Part shown: piece by piece, positions 48,472-58,768 of the stretch
Layout: each line of letters starts with the position of its first letter
How positions within the stretch are numbered: position 1 is the first letter of the stretch
Source: Allomyces macrogynus ATCC 38327
Lineage: Eukaryota > Blastocladiomycota > Blastocladiomycetes > Blastocladiales > Blastocladiaceae
Reading direction: 5' to 3'
Assembly: GCA_000151295.1 (NCBI GenBank)
Contig: GG745347.1
Span: 663,307 to 727,306 of the forward strand
DNA: 64,000 bases
The notes under the pieces: model-generated
The model's input: only the letters and a program-made list of their open reading frames with translations
What the model was told of the DNA's origin: nothing
Database searches by the model: none
Translations under genes and position numbers: made by a program

Positions 48472-49110
48472 CTACCAGGGGCACGGCGTCAGCTCCGGGC
48501 GCGACGTGGTCGTCGTAGTGCGGGTGGATGTGCTCGTTGGCGTGCGCGTCGAGGTCTTGGTGGTCGACGTCGGCGTGGGGCTGGTCGTCGTCGTAACGGT
48601 AGCTGAGGCCTTCGACGTCTTGGTCGTGGTTGCCGTTTTGGTGCCCGTCGTGGACGTGGAAGTCGACGAGCCGCCGCACTCGGCAGGCAAGTCAAACGAG
48701 TAGACGTACTTGGCCTTGACCGCCTTGGACCCGAGCCCGCGCTTGGCAAAGCCCTTCCAGATCAGGCACTTGTAGGCGCCCTTGGTCAGCTACTGCTCGG
48801 CCGAAATGAGGGCGTCGCGCGCTTCGACGAACGTTGGGTTGCAAGGTTGGAACTTGAACTCGTCAAACAAGATGCGCAAGAAAAGCGAGTTGCCTGTCGA
48901 CGTCGATGCCGCGAAAATGTCTCCGTAGCCGAGCTCGTCGACCTACAAGTGGTGGAGAAGCGGGCCGTCCAGTCGCTTCGAGTTGCCGGCCTTGGTATTG
49001 GGCTACAAGTCGGTTCAATATGGTCAGATCAAGTGCGCAAAAAATCAAAACGCGTAGATAAAACCAAAATTAACAAACCTGCGCGAGGATATTCTTGCCG
49101 CGCGTGTCCG
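48472..49110 (-). pseudogene. M36 fungalysin copy 3, C-terminal part (below the transposon)
   Basis: This holds the downstream part of a fungalysin that continues at 52248-53000. Next to the transposon are TRGKNILAQ and then an intron (GTTTGTTAA to TTGTAG). The next stretch (NTKAGNSKRLDGP) jumps directly to DELGYGDIFAAS and FQPCNPTFVEARDALISAEQ. The catalytic core with the HExxH motif is therefore missing. An in-frame TAG (48790-48792) precedes LTKGAYKCLIWKGFAKRGLG. The tail is an unusual Ser/Thr-rich stretch (TSTSTTGTKTATTTKTSK) to the stop at 48472. It is a dead gene by three independent lesions: the insertion, the deletion and the stop. Confidence 0.82.
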
Positions 49111-49113
49111 TAA
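49111..49113. repeat. Target-site duplication TAA, left
   Basis: The trinucleotide TAA directly precedes the left terminal inverted repeat and is repeated at 52245-52247. A 3-bp TWA duplication is the PIF/Harbinger pattern. Confidence 0.88.
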
Positions 49114-49314
49114 GGGCTCGTATGGTTCTAAAACCCAGGGTTTAGGGCTCCAGCCAACCCTCGGTCGGGTTACGAACTGGATGGCCCCACCGGCCAGATT
49201 TGGCGAGATTCCAAACCATACGCCCACAGGGCAGAGCTCACGCACAACCACCTGCCTGCCATCTTATCGTCGACCACCACACTCGCATCCATCGTCGACG
49301 ACAACTGTCACCAC

Positions 49315-50616
49315 CATGGCCACCACCATACTGCCACCATCAGCAGTGACCACACCACACATCATGCAAGAGCTCCAGCAATTGAATCACCAGCGATCAC
49401 TCACCAGCCGCATGCTTGCCACCATTCTTCTCATCATGCTACTCCGCCACTCCACCTGGCTTGCCGCTCGCCGCGCTGCCATGCACCCGTCCCGCCGGCA
49501 GTACACGCTCGCTCTGACCGGCAATGTGTGGGTCGCGTTGCTCCTTGGCGACAACCACTCACAGTTCATGATGCACGCTTGAATGCCCAGGGCCACATTC
49601 GTCCGCCTTGCCAGCCTTCTGTGCAAACGCACTCTGGTCAAGGACTTGTGTAAGCTGAATGTTGAGGCCAAGCTCATGCTGTTCCTCCACCTTGCTGGCA
49701 TGGTCCCGCCCAACTGTGAGATTGCCAAGTGCTTCCAAGTCTTGCTCAACACAGTGACATGCACAATCAAGTGCATGCTCAATGCACTCATCTCGCTCGC
49801 CCTGGAGCTAATCAAGATGCTGTTGGCCACCGCTCTCCCGCACGTCCAGATCTTTGATGGCGACAAGTTCTTCCTGTTCTTCCAGAATACGATCAGCGCA
49901 GGTGATGGGACCCACATTGCAGTCCAGATCCCAGAGGTGATGCACCCACGGTTCTGCAACTGGAAGGGTGTGCTGTCGCAGAACGTCCTTGCAATTTGTG
50001 ACTTTGACAGGATGTTTATTTACGTGCTTGCAGGATGGGAGGGCCAGTCAAACGACTCGTCCATCCTGAACGATGTGCTCTGCAACAAGGGGCTTGTGAT
50101 CCTGCCAGGCAAGAACATTCTTGTTGACAATGGCTACTCGAACTGCATGCAGCACCTTGCTCCATACCGCGGTGTGCAGTACCACCTCAAGGAATTTGTG
50201 CTTGGGAATGAAGGGTACAAATTGCATCAATGACAATTGCCATGTCCTCTTCCCACTCACACTCTCCCAGCCTGCAGAACCCTGCTGAGCTCTACAACCT
50301 GCGACACGTGTCGCTCCACAACATAGTTGAGCGGACATTTGGCGTCATGAAGAAGCAGTTCCCAATCCTTGCGCACAGTTGCCCATACCCACTGTGTGTG
50401 CAGGTCAAGATGGTGTATGCTGTTTGTGTGCTCCACAACTTCATTACAGCCGACTGTATTGGCGTTGTGCCCAAAAATGAGGCTGATGCACAGGTCCTGG
50501 CCAAGTTTGATGCGCAGCTCGAAACAGTGCACATGCGGCTTGAGTGTCATTCACACACCATGCGCGTGTCACCCGCCATGTGCTGCGTGTTGGTGCTGTG
50601 CATTGGTGTCGCCTGA
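49315..50616 (+). CDS. Harbinger (HARBI1-like, DDE_4) transposase, with in-frame TGA
   Basis: The reading frame starts at ATG 49315, meets TGA at 49580-49582 and resumes with ATG 49583. It then continues to an intron of 56 nt (50215-50270) and ends at 50616. The DDE core is intact: SAGDGTHIAVQIP holds the first Asp. SQNVLAICDFDRMFIYVLAG and GWEGQSNDSSIL hold the second acidic region. NILVDNGYSN and YRGVQYHLKEF follow. LHNIVERTFGVMKKQFPIL holds the Glu. The TGA lies in FMMHA-stop-MPRATFVRL, where related proteins usually have a residue such as Arg, so a CGA to TGA change is likely. Translation from 49583 would give a protein lacking the N-terminal helix region. Confidence 0.85.
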
Positions 50617-50882
50617 ATAAATGTATTTTCGTTGGTTGTTTTGCATATCCACCTCACTCACACATTTCTGATGCATGATGTGTGCAATGCATGTTGCTCA
50701 CACTTCTATTTTGCACAGTGAGAGCTGCTGCAAATGCATGATGGGCCATTCTCGCTCTGAGTCCAGCAGCGTCCTACCACACTCACGGCCAATACTCTCC
50801 ACCCAGCGACAGGCGTTGGATTGGACGTCCAATTCAAAGGGTGGCAGGAATGGATCAAAAACGCGCCGATTATATTGATGGC

Positions 50883-51830
50883 TCAAATACACACAATCTC
50901 AAACTTGTTGCGCTTAAGAATCTGTGCAAGGAATGCGCAGTGGGCCTCTTCACCAACAAGCAGATACATCTTCACTGCCTCCTTTTTGTTCATAAAATGG
51001 ATCACAGCCCACACCTGCACCTTGACAGAGAACATGGCAGTGATGTGTGCCATCACACAACTCACATTGTCGCCCTCATCCTTCTTGCCCTTCTCGCCTT
51101 TCTTGCCCTTGATTGGCACGTCCTTGGCCATCTTCAGCTCGTCTGCAAGCATTGTCACAATCTGGTCGACAGCCGTGAGCAGATGCTCATCAAAATCATG
51201 CATGACCTTTGCCTTCTTGTGGGCTGGTGCAGGCAGCTCCTCTTCTTCCTGCACATCCTCGGTCACATCATCAGCCTCCTCAGCAGCAGTGTCGTCCACA
51301 GACTCTGCGAATTCACCTGTCACAAGGGTCCCAGTCCACAACTCTTGCGCCTTCTTCCAGTTGTGAAAGGGCTTTTCCTTGAAGGCAACGACCAGGTTGT
51401 CAATCTACATGCACAGGGCAGGGAAGTGGGTGGAAAGGCCATCAGTCCAAAATCATGGTGGCAGGGTTCCATCTGGACATGTGCATACTTCCTTCATGTG
51501 ATCCCACCACGACTGCGGCACATTGATGAGCCATGTCGTCTTGTTGACGCCACCATGGCCTGACACCTTGAGGCCCTTGGTCCAGGCCACAAAGTGCTGG
51601 TGCAAGAGCTTGATGCGGTTTTGGACCTGCTGGGCCGTGACTGCAGCATTGAACTTCTTGCAAGTGAGGTTGGCCAGGTAGATGTAGCCAGCCTTCTTGG
51701 GGAGGCCAGTGTCACTGAGCTTGCCACATGCCTTGAGCTCAAGCATGCCATCAAATAGGACCATGTCATGGCTGGAAGTCCAAGCAGCACAAGGGCCCTT
51801 GGGCGTGGTCGACTTCTGCTTGGCCATCAT
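50883..51830 (-). CDS. Harbinger Myb/SANT-like DNA-binding protein
   Basis: Two exons on the minus strand, 51489-51830 and 50883-51404, are joined by an 84-nt intron. The start is MMAKQKSTTPKGPCAAW. The N-terminal half is a trihelix Myb/SANT-like fold: a first helix after AAWTSSHDMVLFDGMLELK, then FNAAVTAQQVQNRIKLLHQH and FVAWTKGLKVSGHGGVNKT with conserved tryptophans. The second exon has an acidic stretch (AESVDDTAAEEADDVTEDVQ) and a basic patch (KGKKGEKGKKDEGD). In this superfamily the Myb-like protein helps bring the transposase to the nucleus and to the ends. Both exons look open and undamaged, unlike the transposase N-terminus. Confidence 0.82.
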
Positions 51831-52244
51831 CAGGAAAAGGTGCTGGCGGCTGTTGAGCAAGCAGGCGTGCTGATGGTCATTGGTCGCACATGTGCACATG
51901 ATGGGGATGCCACATTTATTTAATTGGTGGTTGTGGTCACCATGGCAGTGTTTGATGGTGGTTACCCAGTGGTCCAGTGGAGGTTGCTGTGCTTGATGGT
52001 GTTCAATGGTGGTCACAAGTGGGTGGGGCTCCTGCCAACCCGGGTTGGCGGGAGCCCCAGAAATTCCAAACCCGGGGTTCTGGTGAGCCCATGAACCATA
52101 CGCCCAACCTTGGTGAGCCCTGGTGAGGCGGGGTTCGGCTCAGCCCAACTCCCCTTCTGATGGGCTTGCTGGAGCCCTGACTCAGCCACTTTTCCATGTA
52201 GAAAAAATCAACACCCGACCCCAGGCTGGGAACCATACGAGCCC

Positions 52245-52247
52245 TAA
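52245..52247. repeat. Target-site duplication TAA, right
   Basis: TAA directly after the right terminal inverted repeat, pairing with 49111-49113. Confidence 0.88.
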
Positions 52248-53000
52248 ACGGCTGTGACGCGTCGGCATGCCAACCTTGGGGCAATGCATTCAATTTCACA
52301 GCCATTGACCCATCCACAATCTCGATTGGTCCCTTCTCCAGGTTCTCCGTGCTGATTGGCAGCACTGAGTACTGTGCCGATGCATTGGCAACCCAATCGT
52401 TGATGGCCTGGACAGCGCCGACTGTGTATTGGCATGTGCATGGTACCAGGTGTTGGCCTGCTTGACCTGGTATGAGTAGACGAGCTTCAAATTGTTGCTG
52501 TCCTGCACATAGGCGTACTTGACAGGCACTGGCTGCTTGGCAATGTCCATGTCGATCCAGTACTCCTTGGGCGTGTCGGGATCAACGCCCTCATGCAGTG
52601 GCATGGGCTTGGCGTCGACCTTGGCCAGCTTGGCGCCAATGTACGCGGCAAACGAATGGAGCGCTTCGGCTGGCGACTTGCCTGTCACAACCAGCGACTC
52701 TTGCGTGCTGACGGATGGCTTGGCTGGGCGCGCGCCACAGTAGAAACGGTCGCCGTACGAAATGATCTTTCCATCCCTGAATGAGAGGTTGGGAGAGGTA
52801 AATGAGAGTTAGGTCGCGAGCGCAATAGAAGCAGCGACCACAATGAAAAGCATGCACTTGACATTGATATTGATATCACTGCTCACAACCTCGAGCCCAT
52901 TGACAATCTGCTGCGCATAGACGGCCGTGACGCCCGACGACGTTGGGACTGCATCCTTGATCACAAATTCGGTGGAGGGTGAAAGTCGTGTGGGTCGAAG
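52248..53000 (-). pseudogene. M36 fungalysin copy 3, N-terminal part (above the transposon)
   Basis: The minus strand encodes the FTP propeptide (STEFVIKDAVPTSSGVTAVY, IVNGLEVVSSDININV). An intron follows (about 52760-52845, GTGCAT to CAG). Then come DGKIISYGDRFYCGARP and the second propeptide half (KSPAEALHSFAAYIGAKLA, NNLKLVYSYQVKQANTWYHA). A one-base frameshift near 52418 separates this from AVQAINDWVANASAQYSVLP and VDGSMAVKLNALPQGWHADA, the start of the mature enzyme. The transposon interrupts it there. No signal peptide exon is recognisable upstream of 53000, so the 5' end is also lost or diverged. Confidence 0.82.
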
Positions 53001-54178
53001 AAAGGGTCGCATCCGCAATACTCGCCCATGATGCAAATATTTGCCGTGTGGCAATGAAACGAGGACGTTCTGGACCAAAATCCACGTCTGCACTCTGCAG
53101 CAGCACACACGAGCGGCAAAATTCGCCCACTCTGGTTGAAGAGGGCAAGTACGAAATGTGACTAATGGTCGCACCAGCATGAGATGTGATTAATGGTCGC
53201 ACCACCGTGCCTCCAGGCCATCACATGCCATCATGTCTGATTTAAACGGGGTGGGGCCAGAAATGACAAAGAAAATGCCTCCTGGAAGTGGAACCATCCT
53301 GAGATCACTGGACAGGATCAGACCAGCAGTCGGCACGATAGTTTGCTCCCCACTTGATATTCCTGGCACAGCCGTCTTTTCGGCTCACGCGCTCGAATTT
53401 CCAGGTGGGTCTCGAACAGCACGACCAAGGATAGCTCCACAAATGCATCGTCACAGATCGCATCATCACTCAACCTGTGAATGCCACCACATCCTTGAGT
53501 ACGGCAGCGGCGCCGTCAACTTGTCAACAAGCAGCCACAGCGTATCGTCGAGCACAGAAACCATTGCCAGCACCATGATTCTCTGAGTTGCAATTAGAAC
53601 AAATGTGAGGTTAGGTTACTCGCCGCAACCTGGCAGGCTGGCAGGCCAACCGTCACCAAGTTTCTGCACTCGCTGCCCTGACGTCGTCAACGGCGTCGAC
53701 GCACCATCGACATTACCTAACGCACCGTTGCAAGCATTGCCAGTCGTCGCATATAATTCCAGTCTCTCGAACAGAACTGCAACCTTGAAGCGAACCCCCC
53801 GCCGAATCGCCGCTGCAAAGCCCCCGTCCCTGCCATCCGTACTGTTAGCATCATGGCAGCAATCAGTGCGTGCAGCCCATCGGCAACCGTCGAAAGAGCC
53901 TTCTCCACTGGAAACTGACCGGTGACGGCCGGCCACAACGTACCAGCCAGCATCAGGCCAACAGAAGTCGCCAATAGTGCCGCCGTCGATGTAGCAAAGG
54001 AGCAGCCGCTCGTCGCTCCTCGGGATGCATTGCCGCCAATTACGCCCGGAATTTTTCGGTCGCAGGTGCCTAGTAGTGACGCGCAGGCCATGAAGGTACA
54101 GGTTGAAAACGTTGGGATGTGAACGCATCGATCGATTCTGTTCCCTGATTGTGGCAACGTCAATTATGGACGAACTAG
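53001..54178. other. Intergenic, no gene recognised
   Basis: About 1.2 kb between fungalysin copy 3 and CRAL-TRIO gene A. Frames of 100-170 codons occur on both strands, but none resembles a known protein. The missing first exon of gene A should lie here. One frame at about 53922-54095 ends in phase at a GTACAG donor, but it opens with GTG and has no ATG of its own until its last codons. Confidence 0.45.
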
Positions 54179-55327
54179 TTTATCTCCGAGGCGCGCGCTC
54201 ATCCCGAGCTTCAAGAACTCGGCGTCAACATGGTCATTTGCGACCTTGAACTGTTCAAGTTCTGGGTACGCTCCAGTGCGATTCGCCTCATCCGTTCCAT
54301 CTCCATCTACCGCTCACGGCTCACTATCTGTGCAGGTTGGAGCCAAACAACACTCGGAAACAGCGCACAAGCGACTCGCGACGACGCTGGTTCGTTTCCG
54401 ACCTATCGGACCCTCATTTCATGACTCGGCTCCCGCGCGAAACGGACTCCCATTTCGACGATTGATAGGCATGGCGCCGTGATATCAATCTCCCGCACGT
54501 CGCCGGCGAGGACTTTTCCGACCTCGATGCCGCCGGCAAGCTGTTCAAGCTCCCGCGGCCAACCAAGGAGGGGTACACTGTCCTCGTTTGGCGCTCGCGG
54601 TTCCATGCGCCCGAGGATGACACGGCGCTCCAACGGCTTGCGCGGTACTTTGTCAAGCATGTCCACTTGTTGTGGAAGCTCGGGTACGCTTTGGGCTCGA
54701 GTTTGGGTGGAGGGGGTGTAGCGAACGGTGACTGACGCTGTCGCCTGTATTGAAGGCACCACTCGGACCGGGTCGTGGTGATTATCGACCGCGACGGCGC
54801 CGAGTCGAAGCACCGCGATTTGAATATGGCCAAGGTCGTATCGACCACGTTCAACAGTACGTTTGTCCTGGATGCATTTGCGGAATCGTGTGAGTGAACT
54901 CACCTGAACTCCGTGATCCTACTTGCAGCGCATTTCCCCGAGGTTCTGGTACGGGCACACGCATCTCAGTATCGACGAGCCGAGCCGGCGACTCACATCC
55001 CCACCCTCGTTCACAGGAAGGGCTCTACGTGTTCCCATCATCGTGGTTCACGAGCGCCTGCTGGGCGATCATCCGCCCATTTGTCGACCCCGTGACGGCG
55101 GCCAAGGTACGCTCGGGCATTTCCCTCTCCCTCCTTTCACCCCTTCTGTTGGCTGACCCGTTCTCGCATAGGTTCATTTTCTCGCCAGCCCGGCGATGCA
55201 CGAGCAACTCGCTACCATGATGGACGCCGACGCTGTTCCGACGCGGTGGGGCGGGACCTGGACGGGCGAGCCTGCGGGCCGCGACCCGTTCACGAACGCC
55301 ATGGTGACGCCCGGCGTCGATGCGTGA
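54179..55327 (+). CDS. CRAL-TRIO (Sec14-like) lipid-binding protein, gene A (5' exon not found)
   Basis: Exons parallel those of the next gene. They are 54179-54265 (ARAHPELQELGVNM), 54336-54389 (AKQHSETAHKRLATTL), and 54469-54683 (AWRRDINLPHVAGEDFSDLD, KLFKLPRPTKEGYTVLVWRS). Then come about 54756-54856 (HHSDRVVVIIDRDGAESKHR), a short exon (HFPEVL, about 54931-54949), about 55019-55108 (EGLYVFPSSWFTSACWAII), and a last exon ending with RWGGTWTGEPAGRDPF at 55327. The order of N-terminal helices and lipid-binding fold is CRAL-TRIO. Such proteins carry phosphoinositides or other lipids between membranes. The start codon and first exon are not identified. It is a tandem paralogue of gene B, with one extra intron. 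Confidence 0.7.
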
Positions 55328-55645
55328 GCGCGTCGGTGAGCGGGTTGCTTGGGTTCAGGGTCAAGGAGCGCGATTTGTAACTTAGAATGTATCCATTTGG
55401 TTTTGCATCGCGGTTTTCGACGGGCTGACTTCAGCACAGAGACGCGGTCACCTGATTGATACAACAGATTAAGTCCCTGAGCGCAGCCCAACTTCCTCAC
55501 AACTGTAGCCCGCCTCTCCCGCGGCACCTTCTTACCCGCGTCTCCAGACCTCCCTCGCACTCGCTGCAAACCGACCTCCTCGTCTCCTGCAACACGCCAA
55601 CCCTCCAGCGCAACCAACCCACCAGTGCAACCAACCGCCGCGACG
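55328..55645. other. Spacer between the two CRAL-TRIO genes
   Basis: A 318-bp same-strand spacer with no other gene recognised. It should hold the gene B promoter. Confidence 0.5.
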
Positions 55646-57032
55646 ATGCCCGTCGCCGTGCCCGTTCCCGACGCGATAACCCCAACCATCAAGGCCAGCG
55701 AAAATGGATCACCACCGCCCTCGTTCCAGCTCACGCAACCGCAGACCAGCGACGAACGCGTCGTCGTACGCGCGACCATGATTTCCGCCGAAGCAATTTC
55801 GGTTTGGCTCTTGACGCGCGTTTGGGCCATAGTCGTTCTTGAAGGAAGCGCGGCAACAGTCCGAGCTCGTCCAGTTGGGTGTCGATGACTTCACAGACGT
55901 GGAGCTTTACAAGTTCCTGGTGCGCGTTTCCTGTAGTCCGGGACGTGCAGTGCAGGATTGAGCTGACCGGTTTCCCTTTCCGCCCGTTCTAGATCGCGAA
56001 CGGCTACAACGCGGCCACGGCGCTCACGAAGCTCAAGAGCACGCTGGTCCACACTCCTGCTCCCTCCCCACGTATTTCGCCCCACCCGCATCTCACCTTC
56101 GCCCGGCGTGTAGCAATGGCGCGCGACCGTCGACTTCACCACGATCCCCTACGACGACTTTTCCGACCTCAACGCCATGGGCAAGCTGTACGTCCTGCCC
56201 GGCGCGAACCGGCGCGGACTCACGACCGTCGTCTGGCGCGCGAAATTGCATTTCCCGGACCCGCCGCGGCTGCCGCACTTGATGCGGTATATCGCCTACA
56301 CGGTGCATTGGCGGTGGCGGCTCGGGTACGTCCACTCGGTGAGAGAGGGTTGGGGAAGGCGGGGACTGACGCGCGCGAGGGGTAGCCTCGCATCGGACCG
56401 AATCACGGTGATTTTCGACCTGGCCGACGTGTCGCAGCGGAATCGCGATTTGGATATGGTGATTGAATTGGCCAAGACGTTCAATGCGCATTTTCCGGAA
56501 TGTCTCGTACGTACCGAACCTCGGCTTCGCGCAGACGCACGCATGGCGCGGATGACTGACGCCCGCGAATCTAGGACGAGTTCTACATGTTCCCATCGAG
56601 TTTTCTTGCGAGCACGTTGTGGAGTATGGTGCGCCCGTTCCTCGACAAGGATACCGCCGACAAGGTGCACACACCCCACCTTCTCTCTTTCCCCCGCGTT
56701 CCTCCACCTTGTCTGCTCGCTTACCGCGCTCCGCTCGCTAGATCATTCTCGTCTCGCAACCCGTGTTCCTCACCAAGTGCGCCGACCTGCACGAACCCAC
56801 GAGTATCCCCGAACGGTGGGGCGGGAGCTGGACGGGCGAACCCGTCGCAGCGGCCGAGGACGTGCCGCTGCCGCCGTCGGCGCCGGCGTCGCCCACGCGA
56901 ATGTCGTTTAGTGGGTCGGGATCGGGGTCGCCTGCGTCGCCCACACGCATGTCGTTCTCCGGGTCGCCGACACGCGCCGAGTCGCCGCGTAAGAAGAAGA
57001 CCGGTGGGGAGGATGGGTTGGGGATTGATTGA
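55646..57032 (+). CDS. CRAL-TRIO (Sec14-like) lipid-binding protein, gene B
   Basis: Seven exons stay in phase and encode 324 residues: 55646-55765, 55833-55919, 55993-56046, 56114-56325, 56386-56506, 56575-56664 and 56742-57032. The N-terminal helices are KEARQQSELVQLGVDDFTDV and NGYNAATALTKLKSTLQWRA. The lipid fold follows: GKLYVLPGANRRGLTTVVWR, RITVIFDLADVSQRNRDLDM, HFPECL, then FYMFPSSFLASTLWSMVRPF with LDKDTADK. After RWGGSWTGEP the tail repeats SPTRMSFSGS three times in variant form, a possible phosphorylation region. Sec14-type proteins exchange lipids between membranes and regulate phosphoinositide synthesis. The ligand is not predictable by eye. Confidence 0.82.
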
Positions 57033-57304
57033 TGCGGTCAGGTGGAGCGTGACACTGAAGGGTCGCGGTGGGGGGACTGGTATGAAGCGGGCGGCTTAGA
57101 CGCGGACGGAAGGATGGAGTGAGTGGAATGAGTGGAGAGGAGAGGGAGGCGTGGTGGCGTAGTATACATTGCATAGTTGGATGATTGCTCAGTCCCGCAG
57201 AACTGGTTCAACGACGTGTGGTCATGAACGGATGCATCGCGTCCAACGGCAGTCCAGACGGCACAAACAGATTGCAAAAACGGCCAAACTTTTATCACCC
57301 AAAT

Positions 57305-58768
57305 CTACTGCCGCCACAACTTCAAACTGCGATCTTTCGACCCTGAGCACGCGCGCTCACCATCCGGCGCCCAATCCACGGCATACACCTCATCCGCATG
57401 CCCCGGCAAATCGCCCTTCAACTTCTTGGTCCGCAAATCCCAGACCTTACACGTCGAGTCCTTGGACGCCGACATCAACAGCCGCTCATCAGCCGAAAAC
57501 ACGCACTGGTACACCGCCCCAACATGCCCACGCAACCCAAACAAGAATTTGCCCGTGAACCCGTCCCAGACCTTGATCGACTTATCGAATGACGCCGACG
57601 CGATCCGGGCCCCGGACGGCGAGAACGTGACATGGTTGACCAACGCCTGATGGCCCGTCATCCTCGTCGTCGCCTGTTTACTCGCCGACGGCGTCCACAG
57701 GAACAGCGTGAAATCGTCGGACCCCGACACGAGCCGTTCCGCGCCCTTGTGCCCGGTCCGGTACCGTTCGCGCGCGACTTCCGCGGCCTCGGTCGCATTC
57801 GACCACTTTTTCCCGGCCGACACATGGTCGTAGGGCCCGGTGCGCAACAACGTCTCAGACGACAGCGCCATCGTGTTCACCCAATGCCCGTGCCCCGCGA
57901 GCGTGCGGACCAACTTCCCGTCGTTTGCCGACCACGTCTTGATCGAACAGTCGCGCGAGGCAGTATAAATCAGACCTTCGCCACCCCACTTGACACACGT
58001 GATCGCCTTGGTATGCTGTGCGAGCGCAAACTCGGTCGTGCGTGACTTGGTGTCCCAAATCCGCACCGTGCCATCGCGCGACCCCGAGGCCAGCCGCGAA
58101 CACGCCGCATTCGCGTGCATCGGTTCCCACGCTAAGCACGTCACGGCGTCACGGTGGCCTTTCAGGACCGCGAGCGGTTTGGTCGCGGTGCCCTTGACGG
58201 ACCGCGCGTCCCAGAGACACACGAGCCCGTCCATCCCGCCGGACGCGATCGTGTTCCCGTCGGGCGACCAGGCGACGCACAGGACCCAGTTGGTGTGCGC
58301 CTTGAGCGTCGCCTTGGGCGTGGCCGTATCCAAGTCCCAGACACGGACAGTCGCGTCGCCCGACCCCGAGGCCACGGTACGGGAATCGGGTGCGAAATGG
58401 ACCGACAGGACCGCGTCGGCGTGGCCCGTCATGGTCGCGCCGCACCGGGTCACGGCACGGACGCGGAAGACGGCTTGCGGCGTGTACTCGATGATGAGCG
58501 TGGCTTCGGTGGATTTTTGTTGTTTCGTGAGCACATCGTGGTCGATGGAGGTCAGGATCTCGTCGTCGTCGACGGTGAACGTGTAGGGTAAGGGCTCGTC
58601 GTTGGCGAGGAGCTGGTTGAGCACGAGCGCGAGTTCCTTGGCGGTGGTGGTCACGGGGAGTTGGAGAGGTGGGCCGGTCGGCTCGCCGTCCTTGGACCGG
58701 AATTGCGCGAGGACCGTTCGTGCGGGGGCCGCGGGCGCGGGTGATGCTGGTGATGCGGCGGTCGTCAT
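57305..58768 (-). CDS. NLE1: Notchless-type WD40 ribosome assembly factor
   Basis: A single exon of 487 codons. The N-terminal NLE domain (VLAQFRSKDGEPTGPPLQLP, LVLNQLLANDEPLPYTF) is a ubiquitin-like fold that binds the AAA+ ATPase Rea1/Midasin. Eight WD repeats follow, for example DATVRVWDLDTATP, DGLVCLWDARS, DGTVRIWDTKS, DCSIKTWSAND, DFTLFLWTPS, DKSIKVWDGFTG, DSTCKVWDLRT and DRSLKLWRQ at the end. The family is Rsa4 in yeast and Notchless/NLE1 in animals, needed for maturation and export of the 60S subunit in the nucleolus and nucleoplasm. All features are intact. It diverges from GET5 over a 314-bp shared region. Confidence 0.95.
   Translation of the reverse strand: MTTAASPASPAPAAPARTVLAQFRSKDGEPTGPPLQLPVTTTAKELALVLNQLLANDEPLPYTFTVDDDEILTSIDHDVLTKQQKSTEATLIIEYTPQAVFRVRAVTRCGATMTGHADAVLSVHFAPDSRTVASGSGDATVRVWDLDTATPKATLKAHTNWVLCVAWSPDGNTIASGGMDGLVCLWDARSVKGTATKPLAVLKGHRDAVTCLAWEPMHANAACSRLASGSRDGTVRIWDTKSRTTEFALAQHTKAITCVKWGGEGLIYTASRDCSIKTWSANDGKLVRTLAGHGHWVNTMALSSETLLRTGPYDHVSAGKKWSNATEAAEVARERYRTGHKGAERLVSGSDDFTLFLWTPSASKQATTRMTGHQALVNHVTFSPSGARIASASFDKSIKVWDGFTGKFLFGLRGHVGAVYQCVFSADERLLMSASKDSTCKVWDLRTKKLKGDLPGHADEVYAVDWAPDGERACSGSKDRSLKLWRQ

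Larger units (their letters stand above)
49114..52244. mobile_element. PIF/Harbinger DNA transposon, 3,131 bp, complete ends
   Basis: The ends are perfect 15-bp inverted repeats, GGGCTCGTATGGTTC at 49114-49128 and its complement at 52230-52244, flanked by TAA on both sides. Inside are a DDE transposase on the plus strand and a Myb/SANT-like protein on the minus strand, the two-gene content standard for this superfamily. Shorter copies of the terminal motif (ACCATACGCCCA) recur inside each end, at about 49207 and 52095. The element sits inside an M36 fungalysin gene. Removing it with one TAA leaves the protease reading frame continuous across the site, so the insertion itself was clean. Confidence 0.92.

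Noticed and set aside
53616..54128. 170-codon minus-strand frame upstream of CRAL-TRIO gene A
   Set aside because: There is no recognisable domain, and the composition is not like the neighbouring genes. It was kept as intergenic.
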